From Desulfobacteraceae bacterium (GTDB taxonomy: Bacteria; Desulfobacterota; Desulfobacteria; Desulfobacterales; Desulfobacteraceae), in NCBI GenBank assembly GCA_024225635.1, contig JAAEMK010001255.1, forward strand, positions 1 through 53,722: DNA of 53,722 nucleotides, in the 5' to 3' direction. Shown here piece by piece: positions 1 through 8,520 of this stretch (position 1 is the first letter of the stretch; each line of letters begins with the position of its first letter). A program made the translations under genes and the position numbers. The notes below the pieces were generated by a model. It saw nothing but the letters and a program-made list of their open reading frames with translations. It was not told the origin of the DNA and made no database searches.

Positions 1-414
1 ATATCTGTGATATGTTCATGAGTTTGATTCACACCTGAAACCTGATGAGCATCAACGCCATGGAGTATATCATAGCCCTTCAAAAAAATTCTGCCAGCGT
101 ATTTACCACGCCCTCCAATTGGATGCCGTGGAACTATGAGGCTACCATGCTCATGGAGGCATAAACAATCTGACCCTTTCCCCTCCACACCAGATTCAAT
201 AACCGGTCCGAGGAGGACAACAGCAACCAATCTTTCCTATCCTGACCAGACCTTGTCTCAGAGTTGCGTACCCATGTGCAGCTGTTTCAACAGGTTCTGG
301 GGAAACGCATCCTCTTTTCATATTGTTCTGGAGCATAGTCTATCATGCCCATGGAGGAATTTCACGCAAGCTTGCCGAAGGGACACGATGCTGTATGCAT
401 TTTGTCATAAGTTC
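1..414. other. Gene-poor left edge, no recognised gene
   Basis: No recognisable gene is seen here. A 39-codon open frame (45-164, plus) begins with MSINAMEYII but has no clear ribosome binding site and resembles nothing I recognise. The open frame that runs on into the transposase remnant from position 136 shows no transposase-like residues before about position 430, so its first part is probably debris. Confidence 0.4.
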
Positions 415-1081
415 GTTTCCCTTACCTTTGAGGGGGACGAGCTCTACATCATTGTAGGGAAGCGCACTGCCCCCTTGGAGTCCAAGGGCTGGACTGCTGT
501 TGTAATGGATCGGGCCAGTCGTTTCATCGTAGGTCAGTGCTGTGGTAAAAAAGACGCTGCATTATTCAAGTCAGCTATGGAAACCGCGTGTAATTTTGTT
601 CGTCAAACAGGGAATTTGTCTTCTCTGTCGGACGGGTAAAGACGCTCTTTGACTTATGCTCAGAGGTATTGCAAACAGGAAAACGGGGCCGTCCGGCCAA
701 GGTCCTTCCGAAAGGCGTTTGACAGCGCGTCAAAAACAAGGGAGACCAGAAACACAAAAGAGGTCGGAAACGTGCTAAATATCAAGCGCCTCAGGGGAAC
801 ATCCCGATACAAATCAGAATTTACCAGACTCTGAAATACATGCAAATCACCCTGAGGGACAAAACGCTGCAACCCGAAGGAGTAACAGCACGTTTAGAAG
901 AAGAACGAACACATACGCCAAGACAAAAAAAGGATTACAACTAACCCTGGGTGTTCAACAACTGATACACAATTTTGTTCGCCCCCACTGGACGACCAAG
1001 GAGGTTCCGGCGGTTTCCTTGGGGATTGTCAATGAACCTTTTACTCTCGAAGATATTCTATCGATGCAAAAGGCTGTTTAG
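415..1081 (+). pseudogene. IS1-like DDE transposase, frameshifted remnant
   Basis: Transposase pieces lie in three successive frames. Frame 1 (to stop 637-639) reads GDELYIIVGKR, then KGWTAVVMDRASRFIVGQ, which fits the start of an IS1-type catalytic core. Frame 3 (about 636-840) reads LFDLCSEVLQTGKRGRPAKV, then has an in-frame stop after LPKGV. Frame 2 (839-1081) gives the C-terminus, HANHPEGQNA, FRRRTNTYAKTKKGLQ and IHNFVRPHWTTKEVPA, ending at TAG 1079-1081. The order of motifs fits this transposase family, but two frame changes and a stop make it dead. The true left boundary and the N-terminal zinc-binding part were not found. It abuts a truncated asnA. Confidence 0.8.
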
Positions 1082-1128
1082 AAGTAGTAAAAGACCGAAT
1101 TAGTAAAGTATCACAAAGTCCGATTGGA

Positions 1129-1470
1129 ATGATAAGAACCCAGTGCCACCATGGGTTAAACGGCGATATCCTGGTCTGGAACCCAGTGACGAAACGACGC
1201 CATGAGCTGTCATCCATGGGCATACGGGTCACAAAAGAGACGCTCAAAATTCAACTCAGGATGTCAGGCCAGGAGGATTTTCTTGATCTCCCCTATCACC
1301 AGGCCATTCTGAACGATCAAATTCCACTCAGCATCGGAGGCGGCATCGGACAGTCAAGGACCTTCATGTATCTTTTGCGAACGGCTCATATCGGGGAGGT
1401 TACCGTATCCGTATGGCCAAAGGAGCTCAAGGATATCTGTGCGAAAAACAACATCCATGTGCTCGAATAA
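1129..1470 (+). pseudogene. asnA: Aspartate-ammonia ligase, 3' fragment
   Basis: The last third of AsnA, which makes asparagine from aspartate and ammonia using ATP, is intact here: GLNGDILVWNPV, ELSSMGIRV, IPLSIGGGIGQSR and HIGEVTVSVWPKEL are signature AsnA segments. The family is usually about 330 residues; only about 110 remain. AsnA similarity starts near 1141, and the frame continues upstream to the end of the IS1-like remnant (1081) without AsnA-like residues, so the 5' two thirds seem to have been lost at the insertion. The ATG at 1129 lies in non-AsnA sequence and is not a genuine start. The catalytic part is missing, so the fragment should be inactive. Confidence 0.85.
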
Positions 1471-1514
1471 ACACCGTCACCTTTTTCCCCTCCCCGCCTG
1501 ACTCCTTTCCGTTA

Positions 1515-1543
1515 TTGACAGAGCCAATTGTTTGCTATATGGT
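1515..1543 (+). promoter_or_regulatory. Sigma70-type promoter of the ADH/AOR operon
   Basis: A perfect -35 box TTGACA (1515-1520) is followed after 17 bp by TATGGT (1538-1543), a four-of-six match to the -10 consensus. Transcription would begin near 1550, inside the palindrome at 1546-1569. It lies about 150 bp upstream of the first gene of the operon. Confidence 0.55.
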
Positions 1544-1545
1544 TT

Positions 1546-1569
1546 TTTATCGGCCAGCTGGCCGATAAA
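1546..1569. promoter_or_regulatory. Perfect 24-bp palindrome, probable operator
   Basis: The 12-bp arm TTTATCGGCCAG is followed directly by its exact reverse complement CTGGCCGATAAA. It starts three bases after the -10 box and covers the expected transcription start, the normal place for a repressor site. With no loop it is unlikely to be a terminator. No regulator gene lies next to it, so the protein that binds is unknown. Confidence 0.6.
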
Positions 1570-1697
1570 CTGTCAAGAAGCCGGCAAAACGTGGCGATCC
1601 ACTCTATTTTGAGAGTAGCTGCCTGTTGTATGCATAGATGGAATGTTGTGCCGGGGATCTATGGCAAAAACAAATTCCAGGTTATCAAGGAGCAACC

Positions 1698-2225
1698 ATG
1701 GGACATTTTCGTGAGGTTACGTCGGGACGCCGGGTGCTGCAAAGGTGCTATATCGCCTCCATGCTCTGGTTTGTGGGACGGGCCATTGTGGCCGCATCCA
1801 AGGCGGACAAGGATGTAAAACAAGAATTTGATGCGTTGCCGGACGGGTTCACGTTCTCATTGGGCTCACTTCCTTCCGGGCCTCGCATGGTGATTCGGAA
1901 AGAGGCCGGGGGCAAGGTCCGGTATCTGGACCAAGGCAAAGGGGAGGCCATTGATTTGCATCTCACAATCAAGCATCTCCAGGCTTTTTTCATGATCTTT
2001 TCGTTCCAGGAGAGCACCTCAACCGCCAACGCACGGGCACGGCTTTTTGTGGACGGCGGCGTGCCCGAGGCCTGTGCCGTGGTCCGGGTAATGGATATTG
2101 TCCAGGTTTATCTGCTACCGAAGGTGATAGCGAAGCTGGCCGTAAAGAGATACCCGGCCTGGTCCTGGCGGCGTCATATCCTGGGGCGAAGCGCGATTTA
2201 CCTGAGAACTGTAACAGGCATTTAA
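1698..2225 (+). CDS. SCP2-like (sterol carrier-like) domain protein
   Basis: A 175-residue protein, first gene of the ADH/AOR operon. ATG 1698 was chosen because AAGGAGCAACC precedes it; a longer frame from 1638 lacks such a site. Residues about 40-150 (DLHLTIKHLQAFFMIF, the alternating hydrophobic GGVPEACAVVRVMD, then VYLLPKVIAKL) resemble SCP2-type lipid-binding folds, where a small alpha/beta domain encloses a hydrophobic ligand. No signal peptide or metal motif is visible. The next gene starts 16 bp downstream, so it should be co-expressed with the dehydrogenases and AOR. A role in binding a hydrophobic alcohol, aldehyde or acid intermediate is only an inference. The family assignment is tentative. 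Confidence 0.5.
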   Translation: MGHFREVTSGRRVLQRCYIASMLWFVGRAIVAASKADKDVKQEFDALPDGFTFSLGSLPSGPRMVIRKEAGGKVRYLDQGKGEAIDLHLTIKHLQAFFMIFSFQESTSTANARARLFVDGGVPEACAVVRVMDIVQVYLLPKVIAKLAVKRYPAWSWRRHILGRSAIYLRTVTGI

Positions 2226-2241
2226 AAGGGAGGCGTGCACA

Positions 2242-3492
2242 ATGAATACAAGTGTTACCCAGTTTGTTTTTCCATCAAAGATTGGTGCGGGCACCCGGGC
2301 CATGGAGCATCTGCCCTATGACCTCAGCGGGTTTGGGGCCGTGCGTCCCATGGTGGTTTGTTTGGAATCCGTTGATACGGGTGGGGAGCTGACGCCCCTG
2401 GAAGACGCCTTCCGGGGATCAGGCCTCACCTTTGGGGTGTATGCCATGGAGGACACGCCCACCATGGAAACGGTCCGGGAAGCATGGACCCATTATCACG
2501 AAGGGGGATTTGATGCCGTCATTGCCGTGGGGGGCGGAGTGGTGATGGACGTGGCCAAGTGCCTTGCTGTCGCAGGAGCCGACACACCGGATCTCCTTCG
2601 CGAGAAGCTGCATGAAGGGGGCACGGTTTCAAGAACAGCACCCTTTGCCTGGGTCCCCACCCTGGATGCCACATGTGGGGATTCGGCTCCCCGGGCATGC
2701 CTTGGGGAAAAACGGATTAACGGCCAGGCCCTGGCTCCCAATATCATCGCCATCGATCCGCGCATGCTCTCACCCCGTGACCCCCTCGCCGTGGCTGAAG
2801 CGGGCCTGGGGGCCCTGGCCACGGCCCTGTGCCCCTATGAAGGGGGAGAGATCCATGGGTTGATCCGCCCCTATGTGCAGCTCAGTGTCCGTCAGGTCAT
2901 GGCGGGACTGCTCCCCTTGCTGCAGCCCCGGGAGCGGCAGATACCCCCCAAAGGTGTTCTCAGGTGGTTCCGCAAGGAAGAAGGCCGGGAGGAGGAGGTG
3001 GCCTATGTGACGGCCATGGCTGTGTCGGGGGCCCTTGAACCCGAGGCGGATAAAAGCCTCACCTTTGGACTGGCAAATGCGTTGGTCCCTTTGAGCCGGG
3101 TCTCGACAGAGGTGCTGGCTGCGGTGCTTTTGCCTTGGGTTCTGAACCATGTCCACGATCAAAAGGGCCGGGATCTCTCGTCCATGGTCATGGCCCTGGG
3201 GGGGCTGGAAACCCTGGGCGCCACACCGGATTCCCAGTGCACCGGGGCTGCCCTGGCCCTCTTACAGAAGAAGATCAACCGGATCTGGCTGGAAACCGAA
3301 ACCCGCCTGCCCCGGACCTTGAAAGAGGCGGGCATCCCAAGGGAAAGTCTTTTGGAGTGTTCCCAGGGGGTGGCATCAGCCATTGATGGATGGCATGCCC
3401 ACGAGATCGAGGCCCTGCTTTTGACCGCCTACAAAGGGCGCAGGGTTCACCCTGAAATGTTGAAAAATGGTGTTATACAGGAGGTGGTGTAA
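2242..3492 (+). CDS. Fe-ADH-fold protein lacking metal ligands
   Basis: A 416-residue member of the iron-containing alcohol dehydrogenase superfamily by layout: the dinucleotide-binding turn AVGGGVVMDVAK (residues about 94-105) is present and length matches the family. The metal site is missing. Where the next gene has DAMTHAIEAY this one has LGALATALCPY, replacing Asp and His. Where its neighbour has HTLGH and HVPHG this one has no histidines (ANALVPLSRVSTEV). The GTGSE nucleotide loop is also replaced (DATCGDS). It should therefore not be a working dehydrogenase; a structural or regulatory partner of the active enzyme is possible. Its last base overlaps the first base of the next ATG (TAATG), so translation is coupled. 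ATG 2242 follows AAAAGGGAGGCG. Confidence 0.75.
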   Translation: MNTSVTQFVFPSKIGAGTRAMEHLPYDLSGFGAVRPMVVCLESVDTGGELTPLEDAFRGSGLTFGVYAMEDTPTMETVREAWTHYHEGGFDAVIAVGGGVVMDVAKCLAVAGADTPDLLREKLHEGGTVSRTAPFAWVPTLDATCGDSAPRACLGEKRINGQALAPNIIAIDPRMLSPRDPLAVAEAGLGALATALCPYEGGEIHGLIRPYVQLSVRQVMAGLLPLLQPRERQIPPKGVLRWFRKEEGREEEVAYVTAMAVSGALEPEADKSLTFGLANALVPLSRVSTEVLAAVLLPWVLNHVHDQKGRDLSSMVMALGGLETLGATPDSQCTGAALALLQKKINRIWLETETRLPRTLKEAGIPRESLLECSQGVASAIDGWHAHEIEALLLTAYKGRRVHPEMLKNGVIQEVV

Positions 3493-4739
3493 TGCACAAT
3501 CCAGGCTACTATGATTTTTTTTGCGGAGTGAAAACCGTTGCGAGCCACGAAGCTCTGGAACACATCCCCGATCTGCTCCGGGACCTTGGCGCTTCTAAGC
3601 CCATGATCATTGCGGACAAAGGGGTCGTGGCCGCAGGGCTTGTGGCCATTGTGGAAGAGGCCATTTCCCCGGCCATGCCTGTCGCGGCGGTGGAGGATGA
3701 TGTGCCCGTGGACTCGGATGTGGCGACGGTCCACCGCATTGCCGGGGCATATAGAGACAAGGGGTGTGACGCCTTGATTGCCGTGGGCGGAGGGTCGGTG
3801 ATGGACACGGCCAAGGGGGTCAATATTATGGTCTCCGAAGAGGCCGAAAACCTGCTCGATTTTTCGGGAACCGATGTCATCAAGCGTCCCTTAAAGCCCC
3901 TGGTGGCGGTTCCCACAACGGCTGGAACGGGTTCCGAGGTGACCATGGCGGCTGTGATCAATGACCCTTCCATCAGCCGTAAATTGCTCTTCAGCTCCCC
4001 CTTTCTGCTTCCCGACATCGCCGTTCTCGACCCCCGCATGACCCTGACCCTTCCGCCCCACCTGACGGCGGCCACGGCCATGGATGCCATGACCCATGCC
4101 ATTGAAGCCTACACCTGCCTCGCCAAAAACCCCATGAGCGACGCCTTTGCCCTGGAGGCCATCTCCCTTATCTCCAAACACCTCCTCCCTGTGGTGAACC
4201 AGCCGGATGACAAAGAGGGGCGTTTGGCCCTTGCCGTTGCGGCCAACCTGGCCGGGGTCGCATTTTCCAACTCCATGGTGGGGATGGTGCACACCCTGGG
4301 ACACTCCGTGGGCGGGGTGTGCCATGTGCCCCATGGAACCTGCATGTCCATTCTTTTGCCCTATGGGTTGGAGTACAACATGCACAAAAACGGCCGGTGG
4401 ACCGGGGAGCTTCTTTTGCCCATTGCAGGGGCAACCATTTATGCGGCCACGCCCGGGGAACTGCGGGCGGAGAAGACCGTGGCCCGGCTTCGGGAGTTCA
4501 ATGAAGCCCTTTATAAAGCCACGGGGGGCGGGCACAGCCGATGTTTCAAAGAGGTGACAACCCGTGACGGCTCCCCTGCGGTTCCCCGGGAGGCCCTGGC
4601 TGACATTGCCAAAACCGCCCTGGGGGACGGCACCATCTTTTACAACCCCGAGGAGCTGGATTTTGAGGATGCCCTGATGGTGATGGAAGCGGCCTGGGAA
4701 GGACGTCCCCTCGACAGGGATCTTATAAAAACCGCATAA
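3492..4739 (+). CDS. Iron-containing alcohol dehydrogenase, intact
   Basis: A 415-residue NAD(P)-dependent group III alcohol dehydrogenase, interconverting an alcohol and an aldehyde in the cytoplasm. Visible motifs: GGGSVMDTAK (99-108) for the cofactor, PTTAGTGSEV (141-150), the metal ligands in DAMTHAIEAY (D198, H202), HTLGH (H267, H271) and HVPHGT (H278, H281). It overlaps the stop of its inactive-looking paralogue by one base and is followed 60 bp later by an AOR. That arrangement suggests it makes or consumes the aldehyde that the AOR handles. The substrate cannot be read from sequence. Confidence 0.9.
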   Translation: MHNPGYYDFFCGVKTVASHEALEHIPDLLRDLGASKPMIIADKGVVAAGLVAIVEEAISPAMPVAAVEDDVPVDSDVATVHRIAGAYRDKGCDALIAVGGGSVMDTAKGVNIMVSEEAENLLDFSGTDVIKRPLKPLVAVPTTAGTGSEVTMAAVINDPSISRKLLFSSPFLLPDIAVLDPRMTLTLPPHLTAATAMDAMTHAIEAYTCLAKNPMSDAFALEAISLISKHLLPVVNQPDDKEGRLALAVAANLAGVAFSNSMVGMVHTLGHSVGGVCHVPHGTCMSILLPYGLEYNMHKNGRWTGELLLPIAGATIYAATPGELRAEKTVARLREFNEALYKATGGGHSRCFKEVTTRDGSPAVPREALADIAKTALGDGTIFYNPEELDFEDALMVMEAAWEGRPLDRDLIKTA

Positions 4740-4799
4740 ATGACGGCGTCCCGGGCCCTGTTGGCTCCGGGGCCGGGACCCGGCATGGAAGGAGTGATT

Positions 4800-6755
4800 A
4801 TGGGAAAAGGATACATGGGCAAGGTCCTGATCGTGGACCTTGACACTAAGAAGATCACCGAAGAAAAGATTCCGGACCGTATATATGAGCAGTACCTCTC
4901 GGGCATGGGGCTTGGGGCGTACATGCTCTACAAACATATTCCTCCGGGGGCCGATCCCCTGGGCCCGGAGAACATGCTCGGGTTTGTCTCCGGGCTCCTC
5001 ACGGGAACGGGGAGCCTCTTCACCGGCCGGTGGACACTTGTGGGGAAATCGCCCCTCACCGGCGGGTGGGGGGATGCCAATTGCGGGGGCACCTTCTCTC
5101 CCACCATCAAGCGGTGCGGGTATGACGGCATCTTTGTGCGGGGGATCAGCAAAACGCCGGTGATCCTTTATATTGACGACCAGGTGGCGGAATTGCGGGA
5201 TGCCTCGGATGTGTGGGGCAAAGACACGGTGGAGACCGAAGCCCATTTTCGATCCAACTGGCAGGGCCGCCATCTGGGTATCGCCTGCATCGGCCCCGCC
5301 GGGGAGAAGGTTTCTCTTATTTCAGGAGTCGCCACGGATAATGGCCGCATGGCTGCCCGCTCGGGCCTGGGCGCGGTGATGGGCTCCAAGCGGTTAAAAG
5401 CGGTGGTGCTGGCCGGTAACAAACGGATCGTGCCCCACAACCGCAAGGAGATGAAGCGCATCAGCGCCATCTGCAACAAGTGGGTGCAGTTCCAGCCCCC
5501 CTTTATGACAGCGGCCATGATGGCCGGAACCGGGGTCTTGATGCGCCTGCTGCCAAGCGTCATGGCCCAGGACGGGCTTCTCTACAAGATGATGCTGAAA
5601 AAATGGGGCACGGTCTCCATGAACCAGATGTCCGTTGAGATGGGAGACTCCCCCATCAAAAACTGGAAGGGAACAAACAGGGATTGGGGGATCTTTAAAA
5701 CCCACAGCTCCAACCCGGATGTGTTCACCTCATGCGAGCAGGTGAAGTACCACTGTTATTCATGCCCCCTGGGATGCGGGGGAATCTGCTCCACCAAGGG
5801 CAAGTTCCGGGAAACCCATAAGCCTGAATACGAGACGGTTCTCTCCCTGGGAGGGCTGCTTTTAAACAAGGATATGGACGCCATCTTTTACCTCAATGAG
5901 CTGTTGAACCGGGCGGGCATGGACTCCATCAGCGCGGGTCATGCCGTGGCCTTTGCCATTGAATGCTATGATGAAGGGATCTTTACCAGGGAGGATACCG
6001 ACGGCCTTGAGCTGATCTGGGGCAACAGCAAAGCCATTGTCTCCCTCATCGAGAAGATGGTAGCCCGTGAAGGCATCGGCCACCTTCTGGCCGATGGGGT
6101 CAAGCAGGCGGCCCACCGGATCGGCAACGGGGCCGAGGCCTTTGCCGTCCATGCAGGGGGCCAGGAGCCGGCCATGCACGACTCACGGAACGACCCCGGG
6201 TTTGCCCTCCACTACTGCGTGGAGCCCTCCCCGGGTAAGCATACCGTGGGGTCCGGTCTCTATTATGAGATGTTCAAGCTTTGGCAGGTGGTGGACGGCC
6301 TCCCCAAGGTCCCCCCTTTCTACATGAAAAGCAGCAAATACAAAGCCGATGAAGAGAAAGCCAGGGTGGGAGCCGCCAACAGCCGGTTCATGAACGTGGT
6401 CAACGGAACCGGGGTCTGTCTTTTCGGCTCCTTTCTGGGGGCCCGGCGGATTCGGGTGTTCGACTGGATCAATGCGGCCACGGGCTGGTCCCTTACCCCA
6501 AATGAATACATGGCGATCGGGGCCAAGGTACAAAACCTGCGCCAGGCCTTTAATGTGCGCCACGGGATTGAACCCAAGGATTTCAAGCTGTCGGAACGGG
6601 CCCTGGGGCGACCAACCCAAAGCAGGGGGGCCAACAAGGGCCGAAGTGTGGAAATTGAGGTGATGATGCAGGATTACTGGACGCAGTTCGGGTGGGATCC
6701 CCTCACGGGAAAACCCTCCGAAGAAACCATCAAAGAGCTCGAAGCCGGGTTGTAA
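4800..6755 (+). CDS. aor: Aldehyde:ferredoxin oxidoreductase (tungsten)
   Basis: A 651-residue AOR-family enzyme that oxidises aldehydes to carboxylic acids with ferredoxin, or runs in reverse. ATG 4800 follows GGAAGGAGTGATT; an in-frame start at 4740 directly abuts the previous stop and has no such site. The N-terminal domain (1-210) shows the bis-pterin-binding region (TGRWTLVGKSPLTGGWGD about 75-92, AARSGLGAVMGSKRLKAV about 185-202). The [4Fe-4S] cysteines are C319, C322 and C326 (HCYSCPLGC), with a fourth in GTGVCLFGSF near the C-terminus. A polyferredoxin gene follows after 12 bp. A 31-bp stretch around C319-C326 (5735-5765) recurs downstream of acs. Confidence 0.92.
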   Translation: MGKGYMGKVLIVDLDTKKITEEKIPDRIYEQYLSGMGLGAYMLYKHIPPGADPLGPENMLGFVSGLLTGTGSLFTGRWTLVGKSPLTGGWGDANCGGTFSPTIKRCGYDGIFVRGISKTPVILYIDDQVAELRDASDVWGKDTVETEAHFRSNWQGRHLGIACIGPAGEKVSLISGVATDNGRMAARSGLGAVMGSKRLKAVVLAGNKRIVPHNRKEMKRISAICNKWVQFQPPFMTAAMMAGTGVLMRLLPSVMAQDGLLYKMMLKKWGTVSMNQMSVEMGDSPIKNWKGTNRDWGIFKTHSSNPDVFTSCEQVKYHCYSCPLGCGGICSTKGKFRETHKPEYETVLSLGGLLLNKDMDAIFYLNELLNRAGMDSISAGHAVAFAIECYDEGIFTREDTDGLELIWGNSKAIVSLIEKMVAREGIGHLLADGVKQAAHRIGNGAEAFAVHAGGQEPAMHDSRNDPGFALHYCVEPSPGKHTVGSGLYYEMFKLWQVVDGLPKVPPFYMKSSKYKADEEKARVGAANSRFMNVVNGTGVCLFGSFLGARRIRVFDWINAATGWSLTPNEYMAIGAKVQNLRQAFNVRHGIEPKDFKLSERALGRPTQSRGANKGRSVEIEVMMQDYWTQFGWDPLTGKPSEETIKELEAGL

Positions 6756-6767
6756 GGGGGAAAAATC

Positions 6768-7193
6768 ATGTCGTATATCATAACCCAAGCGTGTACGGGG
6801 TGCGGCGGCTGCCGTAGGATTTGCCCCACGGGCGCCATTACCGGGGAGAAAAAGCAGCCCCATGCCGTAAAGCCGGAGCTCTGCATTGAGTGCGGCAGTT
6901 GCGGCCGGGTCTGCCCGGCCGGGGCGGTCCGGGATTCCTTCGGCATTGTGCCCGAACGCATCAAAAAGAAAGCCTGGCTTGCCCCGGTGTTTGACAAAAA
7001 AACCTGCATGGCCTGTGTCATCTGCCTGGATGCATGCCCCACGGGCTGCCTTGCCCTGGGACAACCGGATGGGAAAGATCCCAATGGGTATCCCCTCCTG
7101 GCGGATATGAAAAGCTGCCTGGGGTGCGGGCTCTGCGGGGCGGAATGCCCTGCCGATGCCATCGCCCTGGAACCACGGCCCGTGTCGGCATAG
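6768..7193 (+). CDS. Four-cluster [4Fe-4S] ferredoxin
   Basis: A 141-residue protein with four CxxCxxCxxxCP-type motifs: CTGCGGCRRICP (9-20), CIECGSCGRVCP (39-50), CMACVICLDACP (80-91) and CLGCGLCGAECP (117-128). It should carry four [4Fe-4S] clusters. It is the last gene of the operon, 12 bp after the AOR, with AAGGGGGAAAAATC before its ATG, and is best read as the electron carrier or small subunit of that AOR. Cytoplasmic; no signal peptide. A dedicated electron partner encoded with an AOR is common in this group. Confidence 0.9.
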   Translation: MSYIITQACTGCGGCRRICPTGAITGEKKQPHAVKPELCIECGSCGRVCPAGAVRDSFGIVPERIKKKAWLAPVFDKKTCMACVICLDACPTGCLALGQPDGKDPNGYPLLADMKSCLGCGLCGAECPADAIALEPRPVSA

Positions 7194-7228
7194 GGGTCCC
7201 CTGCCCCCTGGAAGGCGTGTGTGGGGAT

Positions 7229-7265
7229 TTACCACCGCGCCTTTACCCTTCCCTTCCCTTCCCGG
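7229..7265. repeat. Intergenic repeat, copy 1
   Basis: TTTACCACCGCGCCTTTACC followed by three CCTTCC-type units. The core recurs at 8303-8352 and 11594-11643. This copy lies in the 315-bp gap between the ferredoxin and the spermidine synthase-like gene and lacks the AACAAAAAGA tail seen in the other two. Apart from the repeat and the Shine-Dalgarno of the next gene I see nothing in that gap. Confidence 0.5.
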
Positions 7266-7508
7266 CGGTCCCGAATCGTGGTGCCGCAGATTTTGCAGTC
7301 CGCCTTGAACCTTGCGGTGGTTCCGGGAAATATCTCCGCCCCCCGGTATCTTAAGGCATTGCCCCGTGGGGGCTTTATGCTATGAAAAAAATGGAAGTGG
7401 TGGTAAAACAACATGCACTGTAATTAAATCATAACACACCGTGAACCGTTCCAGGGATCGTTTCCAAGGGGGGGTGACCGTAGCGATACTTTATTATAAG
7501 GGGGAAGA

Positions 7509-8234
7509 ATGGGTTTAAACTACGAGGAATTGGATTTTCGACAGACGCCTCTTGGAGATCTGATGTTGCGGCGCCGCCGTTTGCTCCAACTCGGGGGCCT
7601 TGAAATCTATGAGGTGAAGCTTGGCGAATATTTTCTCATGTCAAGCCTGTTCCATGAGGCAGAATCCCAGCTTGCCAAGCTTGGGCTCGGCATGTTGGAA
7701 AAAGAAGCGCTCGACGTTGTGGTCGGCGGTCTCGGTCTTGGCTACACGGCTGTTTCCGCACTGGAAGATAAGCGGGTATCCTCCCTTGTGGTCGTGGATT
7801 TTTTAGAGGGGGTCATTGAGTGGCACCGGAACGGGCTTGTACCCCTGGGCAAGGTTTTGACCGAAGATCCCCGTTGCCAACTCGTGCATGCCGACTTTTT
7901 TGCCCTGTCCCGAAACGTGTCGAAAAGCTTTGACCCGGCGGATCCGGAAAAAAAGCATGACGCCATTCTTCTGGATATAGACCACACCCCAACCCGGGTC
8001 TTACACCAGACAAACACGCGTTTCTATAGTGAAGAGGGACTTGGGGAACTGGCCCAACATTTAAAGCCTGGCGGAGTATTTGCCCTCTGGGCCGACGGTT
8101 TTCCCGAGGAATCTTTTACCAACCACCTGGCCCGGGTATTTGCAACGGCCGAGTCCCACACCATTGAGTTTGAAAATCCAATAACGGGGGGATCGTCAGA
8201 GGGTGCCGTTTATGTGGCGACAACCAAGATATAA
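7509..8234 (+). CDS. Spermidine synthase-like methyltransferase-fold protein
   Basis: A 241-residue protein with the Rossmann-like nucleoside-binding fold of the polyamine aminopropyltransferase family. VVVGGLGLGYTAVSALE (about 71-87) corresponds to the decarboxy-SAM/SAM loop, VVVDFLEGVIEWH (94-106) supplies the acidic residue after strand two, and DAILLDID (155-162) is the motif D-like region. ATG 7509 follows AAGGGGGAAGA. It is monocistronic between two copies of the intergenic repeat. Several family members are not true spermidine synthases, so a SAM-dependent or polyamine-related role is the safe statement. Confidence 0.7.
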   Translation: MGLNYEELDFRQTPLGDLMLRRRRLLQLGGLEIYEVKLGEYFLMSSLFHEAESQLAKLGLGMLEKEALDVVVGGLGLGYTAVSALEDKRVSSLVVVDFLEGVIEWHRNGLVPLGKVLTEDPRCQLVHADFFALSRNVSKSFDPADPEKKHDAILLDIDHTPTRVLHQTNTRFYSEEGLGELAQHLKPGGVFALWADGFPEESFTNHLARVFATAESHTIEFENPITGGSSEGAVYVATTKI

Positions 8235-8302
8235 GAAGTGCCATACTCCCCCCGGCCCATCTTTACGATGACAAAGGGAATCCCACCCGCCTGGAGAATG
8301 GT

Positions 8303-8352
8303 TTACCGCCGCGCCTTTCCCCTTCCTTTCCCGGGAGAACAAAAAGACTGTT
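8303..8352. repeat. Intergenic repeat, copy 2
   Basis: TTACCGCCGCGCCTTTCCCC, a CCTTCCTTTCCCG run, then GAGAACAAAAAGACTGTTA. It matches copy 3 over about 45 bp, including the AACAAAAAGAYTGT tail. It lies between the spermidine synthase-like gene and the acs promoter. Confidence 0.5.
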
Positions 8353-8411
8353 ATTTAAATACAATCCTCTTTTCCCCTTGACATTGTGCGCCGGAAAAGA
8401 TCTCATGTATA

Positions 8412-8429
8412 ACTGAGCAAGCGTTCAGT
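8412..8429. promoter_or_regulatory. acs promoter region with TetR-type inverted repeat
   Basis: ACTGAGC-AAGC-GTTCAGT is an 18-bp inverted repeat with six of seven arm bases paired. It overlaps a -10-like TATAAC (8408-8413). A TTGACA lies at 8378-8383 but is 24 bp away, too far to pair with that -10, so the -35 is unclear. Inverted repeats of this size and composition are typical of TetR-family operators. The regulator could be the TetR protein encoded at 11788-12366, but nothing in the sequence proves it. Confidence 0.5.
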
Positions 8430-8520
8430 CAACTAAATGGAGAGCGCACTTTGGATTTTCCAAGTTTGCCGAATCCCATAAAGGACCGGCTTCCAAATAA
8501 AACCAATTGGGGAGAGTGTC

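Noticed and set aside
3891-5273. 460-codon minus-strand frame across the ADH/AOR boundary
   Set aside because: Shadow of two genuine plus-strand genes; low-complexity residues (Gly, His, Pro, Arg) and no motif.
6183-7235. 350-codon minus-strand frame over AOR and ferredoxin
   Set aside because: Antisense shadow with no recognisable domain.
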